A stretch of DNA of 6,262 nucleotides, from the NCBI GenBank assembly GCA_002497345.1, contig DANS01000027.1, forward strand, positions 41,377 to 47,638. The letters are read 5' to 3'. This DNA is from Thermoproteus sp. UBA157 (GTDB taxonomy: Archaea > Thermoproteota > Thermoprotei > Thermoproteales > Thermoproteaceae). Shown here piece after piece: positions 1-4,669 of the stretch; the first letter of the stretch is position 1, and every line of letters starts with the position of its first letter. The notes beneath the pieces are model-generated. The model ran no database searches and was not told the origin of the DNA. It saw only the letters and a list, made by a program, of their open reading frames with translations. The position numbers were made by a program, and so were the translations under genes.

Positions 1-72
1 CGAAACGGCTGCGATATGGGCCAAGACATGTTGAGGAGGTACCTCAGCGATAAGGGGCTATGGACGCGCTGA
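1..72 (+). CDS. C-terminal tail of an unidentified protein (partial)
   Basis: The first reading frame is open from the window edge to a TGA at 70-72 and encodes 23 residues ending DKGLWTR. Nearly all its third codon positions are G or C, as in the firm genes here; the other two frames are poorer in G/C at that position and stop at 34 and 53. This frame is therefore the likeliest coding one. It would overlap the following ATPase start (60) by 13 bases, suggesting an operon with coupled translation. The fragment is too short to assign a family. Confidence 0.5.
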   Translation, partial: RNGCDMGQDMLRRYLSDKGLWTR

Positions 73-1178
73 GGTTAAAGGGCGTAACGCTGGTCTACGG
101 CCCCGCCGGTGCGGGGAAGACCACCTTCGCCGCCTGGTACGCCTACAGCAACTACGGGCGCGTTTTCTGGGTCTCGGCGTTTGAGGACGAGCGCACGTTC
201 CGCGCCAATATGGCCAAGCTGGGCTACGCCTTCGGCGATAAGCTGATATATTGGGATGCGCCCCTTGTCGAGGACCTGGAGGCGTTTTCCCGCACCTTGA
301 TAGACGAGGCCGTTCGGCAAAAGCCGGAGCTGCTCGTCTTGGACTCCATCACCGAGTTGACATATGGCGATCCTCACGGAGGGGTCAAGGTCCTGCACAA
401 CCTCATATACAGGTTGATCAAGACGGCGGGGGTGGACGTCTTGGCGACCGCGGAGAGGCAAGTGGCGGAGCGGATCACGTATATCGCCGACAACGTCATA
501 GAGCTCAGATACGACGTCTACCCCTACGGCACCGTGAGGGAGCTCGTGGTGAGGAAGGCGAGGGGAGGAAGGGCCGGATACGTCGTGCCCTTCTCCATCG
601 CCGAAGGAGTCGGGTTCGTCCTAATAAGCGCTGAGCCCTCGTCCAAGCCAGGCGAGGTCGTCAAGACCGGCGTTTCCTGCATAGACGAGGCGTTGGGCGG
701 AATAACGGGCGGCGCAGTGACGGCGTTGGTGGGGCCGGTCGGCTCCGGCAAGTCGACGGTTATGCTCAAGATGGCGGAGGGCCTAAAGAGGGCCGGGAAG
801 AGGGCGTATTATCTGAGCTTCCTCGGCGATGCTGAGTTGTTGAGGGCCAAATACGACGTGGAGGCGCTGAACGCCCCGCTCGACGTAGATGCCTTCTTGT
901 TACAAGTCTACATCCTCGCCGTGAAGCAGAAGGCAGATGCCCTGTTCATAGACGGCGTTGACATATTCGCGAGGTTCTTCGACGAGAGGATCTTCTACAT
1001 AGTACTGCTCGAGCTCATTAAGTTGGTAAAGGCCGCGGGCATACCGGCCGTGATATCTCTCGCAGAGGACTGGGGGCTCCTAAACTACTTAGACGCGGTT
1101 GCCCGTATCTCCAACAGGACCGTGACGGCCGTCAAGACTCCCATAGGCATAGCGGGATCCCAGCGCAGCTGCGATTAG
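60..1178 (+). CDS. KaiC/RadA-like two-domain RecA-fold ATPase
   Basis: This 372-residue protein has two RecA/KaiC-type ATPase domains in tandem. Domain 1 starts almost at once, with Walker A GPAGAGKT at 14-21, an acidic FEDE at 41-44 where KaiC proteins carry catalytic glutamates, and Walker B LLVLDSIT at 91-98. Domain 2 has the typical lead-in TGVSCIDEALGG at 203-214, Walker A GPVGSGKS at 225-232 and Walker B ALFIDGVD at 294-301. Domain 2 shows FLGDAE at 254-259 where the Glu-Glu pair would be expected, so it may bind ATP but hydrolyse it poorly (inference). The ATG at 60 is the first possible start after an in-frame TAA at 51-53. A GAGGAGGT at 33-40 is probably too far upstream to serve as its ribosome-binding site. 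Archaeal KaiC-like proteins are mostly uncharacterised and are linked to signalling or DNA-related roles; no specific substrate can be named. It is cytoplasmic, with no membrane segments. Confidence 0.85.
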   Translation: MDALRLKGVTLVYGPAGAGKTTFAAWYAYSNYGRVFWVSAFEDERTFRANMAKLGYAFGDKLIYWDAPLVEDLEAFSRTLIDEAVRQKPELLVLDSITELTYGDPHGGVKVLHNLIYRLIKTAGVDVLATAERQVAERITYIADNVIELRYDVYPYGTVRELVVRKARGGRAGYVVPFSIAEGVGFVLISAEPSSKPGEVVKTGVSCIDEALGGITGGAVTALVGPVGSGKSTVMLKMAEGLKRAGKRAYYLSFLGDAELLRAKYDVEALNAPLDVDAFLLQVYILAVKQKADALFIDGVDIFARFFDERIFYIVLLELIKLVKAAGIPAVISLAEDWGLLNYLDAVARISNRTVTAVKTPIGIAGSQRSCD

Positions 1179-1212
1179 GAAGTGGCCCATCTGCGCCTCG
1201 GCCTTAGACGGG

Positions 1213-1226
1213 GAAAAGCTTAAAAT
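1213..1226 (+). promoter_or_regulatory. Promoter (BRE + TATA box) of tRNA-Val
   Basis: A purine-rich BRE-like GAAAAG (1213-1218) is followed directly by an A/T-rich TATA box CTTAAAAT (1219-1226). The box is centred about 25 bases before the first base of the tRNA, the standard archaeal spacing. It separates the tRNA transcriptionally from the ATPase gene that ends at 1178. Confidence 0.75.
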
Positions 1227-1246
1227 CCACACGTTTGGCACCGAAG

Positions 1247-1338
<92 letters not shown>

Positions 1339-1617
1339 CCTCCTATTTAACGGGGCGGCTCGGCTATTCCCCGGCCTCAGACCGCCCAAGGGCAGACGCC
1401 GCTCGGGCACGACAAAGGCCGTTCCTACGCAAGCCCGCTTCTCGGACAGACGCCGGCTCTCGCCCGCTACACCGGAGTTCTCAGTGCGCTTCGCGCCAAC
1501 GTTTGGAAACAGCCGGAAGGCCGGAGGCCCGTCTCCACGACTCAGGGAAAAACGGCGCGACGCAGTTCTCAAACGCCGGGAGAAGCGTCGTGCGCCATGC
1601 GAGGACCGCGCATCGCC

Positions 1618-1633
1618 GAGAAAAGGCTTAACA
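1618..1633 (+). promoter_or_regulatory. Possible promoter inside the unassigned stretch
   Basis: A purine-rich run GAGAAAAG followed by GCTTAACA closely resembles the BRE plus TATA box of the neighbouring tRNA-Val gene. At normal archaeal spacing it would start a transcript near 1655, just after the hairpin at 1636-1654. No gene is recognised downstream on this strand, so the assignment is tentative. Confidence 0.3.
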
Positions 1634-1635
1634 CA

Positions 1636-1654
1636 GCTGGCGGTACCCGCCAGC
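1636..1654. repeat. Perfect 8-bp inverted repeat (hairpin)
   Basis: GCTGGCGG (1636-1643) and CCGCCAGC (1647-1654) pair perfectly across the 3-base loop TAC. The stem is very stable and stands in the unassigned stretch. It could be part of a structured RNA or a protein-binding palindrome; no T-tract follows on either strand to support a terminator. Confidence 0.6.
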
Positions 1655-1833
1655 GCCTCCTCGGGCCTCTCGGCCGCGATCGCCGGGACTCCACGGCGGC
1701 TTTAAGATTGAGCGGGGGCGGAGATACCTACAGCGGGGAGAGAAGCGCCGATGTGTACCCCGGCAACGAGGACGTGGCGGGCCAACGTGAAGGCGGCGTC
1801 GTGGCTGCCGGGCCAGCGGGAAAGGGGGACGGG

Positions 1834-1838
1834 AAAAA
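1834..1838 (-). terminator. Weak T-tract terminator after the CC1 gene
   Basis: On the minus strand a run of five T (1834-1838) lies about 20 bases after the CC1 stop codon. Archaeal RNA polymerase terminates on short T-tracts without needing a hairpin, so this is a plausible weak terminator, but the run is short and embedded in C-rich sequence. Confidence 0.3.
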
Positions 1839-1856
1839 GGGGAGGTTCCGTGCCGC

Positions 1857-2027
1857 TTATTTCTTCTTGCCTATTAGCCTCCAGACCTTGATGCCGGTAT
1901 ACGGCGACGTGGCCACCGCGAATATCATGGGGCCTCTGGCCGTGTTCTTCTCGACGGTCTCGTACTTGTCCGTCTCGAACGCCTGCTTGGCCTTTATGTC
2001 GTAGAACTTCAGCTTTTGTTTCGCCAT
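1857..2027 (-). CDS. Chromatin protein CC1 (crenarchaeal DNA-binding protein)
   Basis: This basic 56-residue protein, from MAKQKLKFYDIKAKQAF to the C-terminal VWRLIGKKK, matches the CC1 family as I remember it. CC1 is a small monomeric DNA-binding protein described from Thermoproteus tenax; it binds single- and double-stranded DNA and is found in Thermoproteales, which generally lack Alba-independent Sul7d-type proteins. There are 11 Lys/Arg among the first 36 residues. The frame is open up to an ATG at 2066, which would add 13 residues. I prefer ATG 2025-2027 because the TATA box at 2047-2056 lies inside the longer version and would place transcription start almost on the 2027 start (leaderless mRNA). 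It lies 67 bases after the PEBP gene but has its own promoter, as expected for an abundant protein. The role in chromosome packaging is from family knowledge. Confidence 0.88.
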   Translation of the reverse strand: MAKQKLKFYDIKAKQAFETDKYETVEKNTARGPMIFAVATSPYTGIKVWRLIGKKK

Positions 2028-2046
2028 GTGGCAACACAACTCGCGG

Positions 2047-2056
2047 TTTATATAGC
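2047..2056 (-). promoter_or_regulatory. TATA box of the CC1 gene
   Basis: On the minus strand this reads GCTATATAAA, centred about 24 bases before the ATG at 2027, so the transcript should start at or within a few bases of the start codon. It decides the start choice for CC1. Two further A/T-rich, TATA-like blocks lie upstream (2067-2076 and 2079-2090), so several start sites are possible. Confidence 0.72.
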
Positions 2057-2094
2057 TCCCGAACAACTATTATATCCGAAGTATATTCCCTCCG

Positions 2095-2553
2095 TCATCT
2101 CCTGTACGTGCCCATGTACTCCGCTTGTGCGATCATCTTCCCCCGCATGGCGTCGAGCACCGCCCTGCGCGAGGCCCTCGGGCTCAACCCCAGCGGCGCC
2201 GAGAGGGCGTAGAGCCGGAAGAAGTAGCGGTGGGGGCCGTGGCCTCTCGGCGGGCATGGACCGCCGTATCCGACCCTCCCGAAGTCGTTGACGCCTTGAA
2301 GGCCGATGCCGGCCACCTCGGGCCTTTTGGGGACGCCCTCGGGGAGCTCCCGCACGGTAGGGGGGATATCGTAGAGGATCCAATGCGTGAACAAGCCTAT
2401 CGGCGCGTCGGGATCCTCCATTATCAGGACCAACGCCTTGGCCCCCTCGGGCACTCCGGCGATGGCCAGCGGAGGCGAGGCGTCCTCGCCGTCGCAGGTG
2501 TACTTGCGGGGGATGGCCTCGCCGTATTTGAAGGCTGGGCTCGACAGCTCCAT
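2095..2553 (-). CDS. PEBP / YbhB-YbcL family (Raf-kinase-inhibitor-like) protein
   Basis: This 152-residue protein matches the bacterial/archaeal phosphatidylethanolamine-binding-protein family over its full usual length. Seen in the sequence are MEDPDAPIGLFTHW (45-58), with the conserved DPDAP and HW; GYGGPCPPRGHGPHRYFF (95-112), with the GPCPP and HRY motifs that form the anion-binding pocket; and the N-terminal SPAF...IPRKYTCDGED typical of YbhB. There is no signal peptide, so it is cytoplasmic. The biochemical role of prokaryotic members is unsettled; a ligand- or phosphate-binding role is only family knowledge. The frame remains open far upstream, but the ATG at 2553 fits both the family N-terminus and a TATA box about 24 bases before it. 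The gene begins 29 bases after the SpoIIM-like gene stops. Confidence 0.92.
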   Translation of the reverse strand: MELSSPAFKYGEAIPRKYTCDGEDASPPLAIAGVPEGAKALVLIMEDPDAPIGLFTHWILYDIPPTVRELPEGVPKRPEVAGIGLQGVNDFGRVGYGGPCPPRGHGPHRYFFRLYALSAPLGLSPRASRRAVLDAMRGKMIAQAEYMGTYRR

Positions 2554-2573
2554 AATCCTGCCCTTAGCCCGGA

Positions 2574-2582
2574 TAAATATGT
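2574..2582 (-). promoter_or_regulatory. TATA box of the PEBP gene
   Basis: On the minus strand the sequence CATATTTAT is centred about 24 bases before the ATG at 2553, which supports that start and a leaderless transcript. It sits directly after the stop codon of the preceding membrane-protein gene, so the PEBP gene can be expressed independently of the ATPase/SpoIIM pair. Confidence 0.6.
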
Positions 2583-3119
2583 TTAGAGGCGAGGCAGAAA
2601 GGAGCTCAAGGCCGTTATCTCGAACCACTCCACGTAGGCCGCGGCGAGGAGGAGGGCCAGCGCTATGGCTAAGTGGATGAGCCAACTCCTCAAGGCGCCG
2701 CCGCGCCTCCTCAGGATTCTCCTGGTCGCGTCCATGGAGCCCGCCGTCGCGAAGGCGTACGAGGAGAGCTCCAGTATGCCGTGGGGCATCGCGGCTGTGA
2801 GCAGATAGGCCAAGACGAGCGCGAGGGGGCCCAACTCGCCGGCTAGGGGAGAATAGCCCACGAAGGCCCCAAGCACGAAGCCCGTCGCCGATATGGATAC
2901 GGCCAAGGCGAAGGGGCCCACGAAGGGGATAGAATCTGCGACCATTATCGCTAAGTTGTGGCCGAAGATCTGGAGAGGGCCTATCGCGGTCTGGTTCACG
3001 TAGCGCCTCAACTCGTCCACGAACCATTGAGGCACTACGTGGTGGTAGGCGTAGCCCAACGCCGCCATCAAGGCCATGGCGGCGTACTCGGCCAGAAGCA
3101 CCAACAAGACGAGCCGCAT
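2583..3119 (-). CDS. SpoIIM-like (DUF95) integral membrane protein
   Basis: This 178-residue protein has hydrophobic segments at about 3-24, 66-88, 97-117 and 146-162, so it should span the membrane several times. The stretch IFGHNLAIMVADSIPFVGPF (51-70) and the motif MPHGILELSSYAFATAG (111-127) are characteristic of the stage-II-sporulation-protein-M (DUF95) family. Archaea do not sporulate; archaeal members are of unknown function and the family name is historical. The start ATG lies one base after the stop codon of the upstream ATPase gene (TGA-T-ATG), so the two are very likely co-transcribed and translationally coupled. That suggests a functional link between the membrane protein and the ATPase (inference). 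A basic stretch RRILRRRGGALR (133-144) probably marks a cytoplasmic loop. Confidence 0.85.
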   Translation of the reverse strand: MRLVLLVLLAEYAAMALMAALGYAYHHVVPQWFVDELRRYVNQTAIGPLQIFGHNLAIMVADSIPFVGPFALAVSISATGFVLGAFVGYSPLAGELGPLALVLAYLLTAAMPHGILELSSYAFATAGSMDATRRILRRRGGALRSWLIHLAIALALLLAAAYVEWFEITALSSFLPRL

Positions 3120-3120
3120 A

Positions 3121-4299
3121 TCAAGCAGGGGCGAAGTAGTATCCTCCCTCCCCCCTCCTCTCCACCTTAAAGCTCTTGACGGGCCACCCCAGCGTGGACT
3201 TCACCACCTCAGCCCTCCCGTCCTCTATTCTCCACACCGTGTTGAACATGACGTTGAGGCGAGGGGTCGGCTCTAGGCCCGAGAAGACGGCGAGTATGGC
3301 CAAATCGGGGCGCACAGCGTTTAAGAAGTCGAGCAGGAGCTTGAGCCTCCCCGAGCCGTATCTCCTCACTATCTGCTCAGCGCCGTACAAGAGGAGCGCC
3401 CTCGCGCCGCCCACGGCGTCTTTGAACGCCTCGAGCCCCCCATCGTCGTTTAGCTCCTCCGTCGGTATTAGGCGCCTCTCCAGCCGGCACTTAAGGAGCC
3501 GCTCCGCCAAGGGGATCGTCTGGACCAACACCACGTCGGCGGATTCGGCGTAGTCGCAGAACACGGCGGCGGCCAAGGCGACGTCTTCGGGGCCCGTGCC
3601 TATGAAGTCGGCCACCCTCGAGCCCTCGAGGAGGCCCAGCTTGGCGTATTCTTGCCTAGCGCTCGTCAACGCCTTCACGGCCTCCTCCGCGAACACCACC
3701 CTTTTCATGGACGCGACGGCGGCGAGCCTCGTGGACGTCTTCCCCTCATCCCACGGCTCTATTAAGACGGGCCCTCCCCTAATCACAACGAAGCTGAGCT
3801 CAGAGGCGGGGGGCGGGCCCAACCTCGATTTGAGGAACCTGACGTATCTATAGCGCGCGCCTTTCCGGAACCTCTGCCCCACCTCTATCAAGAGGTCGGC
3901 CATGTAGGCCAAGGGCCTAGAGCCGACGGGCTCCTCGCCTATTGCGATAACCGGCACGTCGAACATGCGGTAGAGCGCGGAGGCCACAGCTCTATCCTCT
4001 GGGAAGTAGTTCACGCCGTCGATGACCACGACGTCGGGGGACTCCTTCACGTACGCCTCGCCGATCATCTCGAGCACTGCCTTGTGCTCCGATATGTTGA
4101 TGAAGTCGTAGATGGCGAATTTGCCGGCGTCGAGCCCGAGGTACTCGAGCTTCCTGCGGATTCTCTCGCCGTTCTCGTACATGCCCACGTACATGGCCTT
4201 TTTGCCGAGCTTGTCGGCCAAGTAAAGTGCAAGCGACGTCTTCCCTGTGCCGGGAGCGCCATATATCAGCGAGAAGCCTGAGAAGACCGAGAGCTCCAC
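3121..4299 (-). CDS. KaiC/RadA-like ATPase with a degenerate second domain
   Basis: This 392-residue protein begins directly with a RecA-fold ATPase domain: Walker A GAPGTGKT at 14-21, an E42 (YENGERIRRKLEYLGL) where KaiC proteins have the catalytic glutamate, and Walker B VVVIDGVNYF at 90-99. The second half (from about 225) still follows the order of a RecA domain, but the P-loop position reads IGTGPEDVA (233-241) without GK[ST], and the Walker B position reads ALLLYGAEQI (301-310) without the aspartate. It probably no longer binds ATP and may serve as a structural or regulatory domain (inference). The start is GTG at 4297-4299, since an in-frame stop lies two codons upstream. A TTTTTATA box (4313-4320, minus strand) is about 17 bases before it, closer than usual. 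It shares its layout with the ATPase at 60-1178, and the two are probably paralogues. It lies just downstream of tRNA-Phe and upstream of the coupled SpoIIM-like gene. Confidence 0.82.
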   Translation of the reverse strand: MELSVFSGFSLIYGAPGTGKTSLALYLADKLGKKAMYVGMYENGERIRRKLEYLGLDAGKFAIYDFINISEHKAVLEMIGEAYVKESPDVVVIDGVNYFPEDRAVASALYRMFDVPVIAIGEEPVGSRPLAYMADLLIEVGQRFRKGARYRYVRFLKSRLGPPPASELSFVVIRGGPVLIEPWDEGKTSTRLAAVASMKRVVFAEEAVKALTSARQEYAKLGLLEGSRVADFIGTGPEDVALAAAVFCDYAESADVVLVQTIPLAERLLKCRLERRLIPTEELNDDGGLEAFKDAVGGARALLLYGAEQIVRRYGSGRLKLLLDFLNAVRPDLAILAVFSGLEPTPRLNVMFNTVWRIEDGRAEVVKSTLGWPVKSFKVERRGEGGYYFAPA

Positions 4300-4312
4300 G
4301 GGTTATACCTAC

Positions 4313-4320
4313 TATAAAAA
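4313..4320 (-). promoter_or_regulatory. T-rich element: tRNA-Phe terminator and/or ATPase TATA box
   Basis: On the minus strand TTTTTATA occupies the short gap between the 3' end of tRNA-Phe (4327) and the GTG start at 4299. The five T could end the tRNA transcript, while the whole element looks like a TATA box. Its centre is about 17 bases from the GTG, shorter than the 24-27 bases seen for the other genes, so either use is uncertain. Confidence 0.4.
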
Positions 4321-4326
4321 TTCGAA

Positions 4327-4418
4327 TGGTGCGGCCGCCGGGATCTGCTCGGGATCCCCCTTTGAACCCGGGACCGCCCGGTCTTCAGCCGGGCGCTCTC
4401 CCGCTGAGCTACGGCCGC
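4327..4418 (-). tRNA. tRNA-Phe(GAA), interrupted by a 17-nt intron in the T-loop
   Basis: Read on the minus strand, the acceptor stem GCGGCCG (4418-4412) pairs with CGGCCGC (4337-4331), followed by discriminator A and an encoded CCA (4329-4327). The D-arm is GCTC-AGCGGGA-GAGC (4409-4395). The anticodon arm is CCCGG / CTGAAGA / CCGGG (4393-4377), with anticodon GAA (4386-4384), which reads phenylalanine codons. The T-stem CCGGG (4371-4367) and its partner CCCGG (4342-4338) are separated by a T-loop that becomes the normal 7 bases (TTCAAAT) only after removal of 4345-4361. The mature tRNA is 72 nt plus CCA. It has a dedicated promoter upstream. Confidence 0.93.
4345..4361 (-). other. Non-canonical tRNA intron, position 58/59 of tRNA-Phe
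   Basis: A full bulge-helix-bulge is visible on the minus strand. The central 4-bp helix is GUUC (4367-4364) with GAGC (4350-4347). The 5' bulge is AAA (4363-4361), cut after its second base. The inner helix is GGG with CCC, closed by the 4-nt loop GGAU (4360-4351). The 3' bulge is AGA (4346-4344), cut after its second base. The intron is 17 nt, the same length and layout as in tRNA-Val in this window. Shifting both cuts by one base gives the same mature tRNA, but this register gives the better BHB. Confidence 0.85.
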
Positions 4419-4440
4419 TCGATTCTCATGAAATCCGCGA

Positions 4441-4454
4441 ATTTAAAATTTCAC
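4441..4454 (-). promoter_or_regulatory. Promoter (BRE + TATA box) of tRNA-Phe
   Basis: On the minus strand a BRE-like GTGAAA (4454-4449) is followed by TTTTAAAT (4448-4441), centred about 26 bases before the first base of the tRNA at 4418. Spacing and layout match the tRNA-Val promoter. Confidence 0.75.
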
Positions 4455-4526
4455 GCCCCGGGACGTTCGGGCAGTCCGGCCGCGACGGGGATCGCGCCGA
4501 CGCACAAGCTATATAGGAGAAGCCGA

Positions 4527-4538
4527 TTTTTATATATC
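4527..4538 (+). promoter_or_regulatory. TATA-like element upstream of the repeat cluster
   Basis: TTTTTATATATC lies about 25 bases before an ATG at 4554. It is nearly symmetric, so it could also drive minus-strand transcription. A second TATA-like block, GCTATATAGG, lies at 4508-4517. It may be a distal promoter for the secreted protein gene, whose mRNA would then carry a leader of roughly 115 bases, or for the 6-codon ORF at 4554-4574. Confidence 0.4.
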
Positions 4539-4560
4539 AGCGGGTCGGCCGCCATGGCGA

Positions 4561-4577
4561 CGTTCACTGCGTGAACG
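4561..4577. repeat. Perfect inverted repeat CGTTCAC-TGC-GTGAACG
   Basis: Two 7-base arms (4561-4567 and 4571-4577) mirror each other across TGC. The layout is that of a site for a dimeric, winged-helix-type repressor, a common archaeal arrangement. It is the first of three copies of GTTCACNNCGT before the secreted-protein gene at 4670. Binding is inferred, not shown. Confidence 0.55.
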
Positions 4578-4625
4578 CCCGGCGGGCCGGCTCGTTCACG
4601 CCGTGTGGCCGCTTGTTCACGACGT
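4562..4625 (+). promoter_or_regulatory. Three copies of GTTCACNNCGT, candidate operator cluster
   Basis: GTTCACTGCGT (4562-4572), GTTCACGCCGT (4594-4604) and GTTCACGACGT (4615-4625) share GTTCAC and CGT around two free bases, with start-to-start spacings of 32 and 21 bases, roughly whole numbers of helical turns. They sit between a distal TATA-like block (4527-4538) and the proximal TATA candidates (4629-4647) of the gene at 4670. This position fits a regulator controlling that gene, but nothing here identifies the regulator. Confidence 0.45.
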
Positions 4626-4640
4626 CTCGTAAAAGCATTC

Positions 4641-4647
4641 CTTTTAG
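4641..4647 (+). promoter_or_regulatory. Proximal TATA-like box of the secreted glycoprotein gene
   Basis: CTTTTAG is centred about 26 bases before the ATG at 4670, the spacing seen for leaderless genes in this window. A second candidate, CGTAAAAG (4628-4635), would start transcription about 12 bases before the ATG. Neither is a strong TATA box, which would fit a gene that depends on activation. Confidence 0.4.
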
Positions 4648-4669
4648 CCCCTCTTCACAACGCTGAGCC

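Noticed and set aside
36..45. GAGGTACCTC palindrome and GAGGAGGT as ribosome-binding site for the first ATPase
   Set aside because: The GAGGAGGT is about 19 bases from the ATG at 60, too far for a normal site, and no closer alternative start exists in frame; the short palindrome is likely chance inside coding sequence.
1505..1530. SRP RNA helix-8-like CCGGAAGG in the unassigned stretch
   Set aside because: The GGAA tetraloop closing CC/GG is present, but the flanking conserved bases (AGCAGC on the 3' side, GUCAGG on the 5' side) are missing. It is probably a chance hairpin.
1595..1625. RNase P RNA core candidate (GAGGACCGCGC)
   Set aside because: It only faintly resembles the GAGGAAAGUCC core, and I found no matching downstream ACAGAAA-type region on either strand.
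1484..2004. Plus-strand open frames of 73 and 135 codons
   Set aside because: The first is low-complexity and Arg-rich; the second reads antisense through the well-supported CC1 gene. Neither resembles a known family.
2095..3027. 310-codon minus-strand frame extending the PEBP gene upstream
   Set aside because: The added N-terminal 158 codons are a shadow of the SpoIIM-like gene in another frame; the PEBP family N-terminus and a TATA box place the start at 2553.
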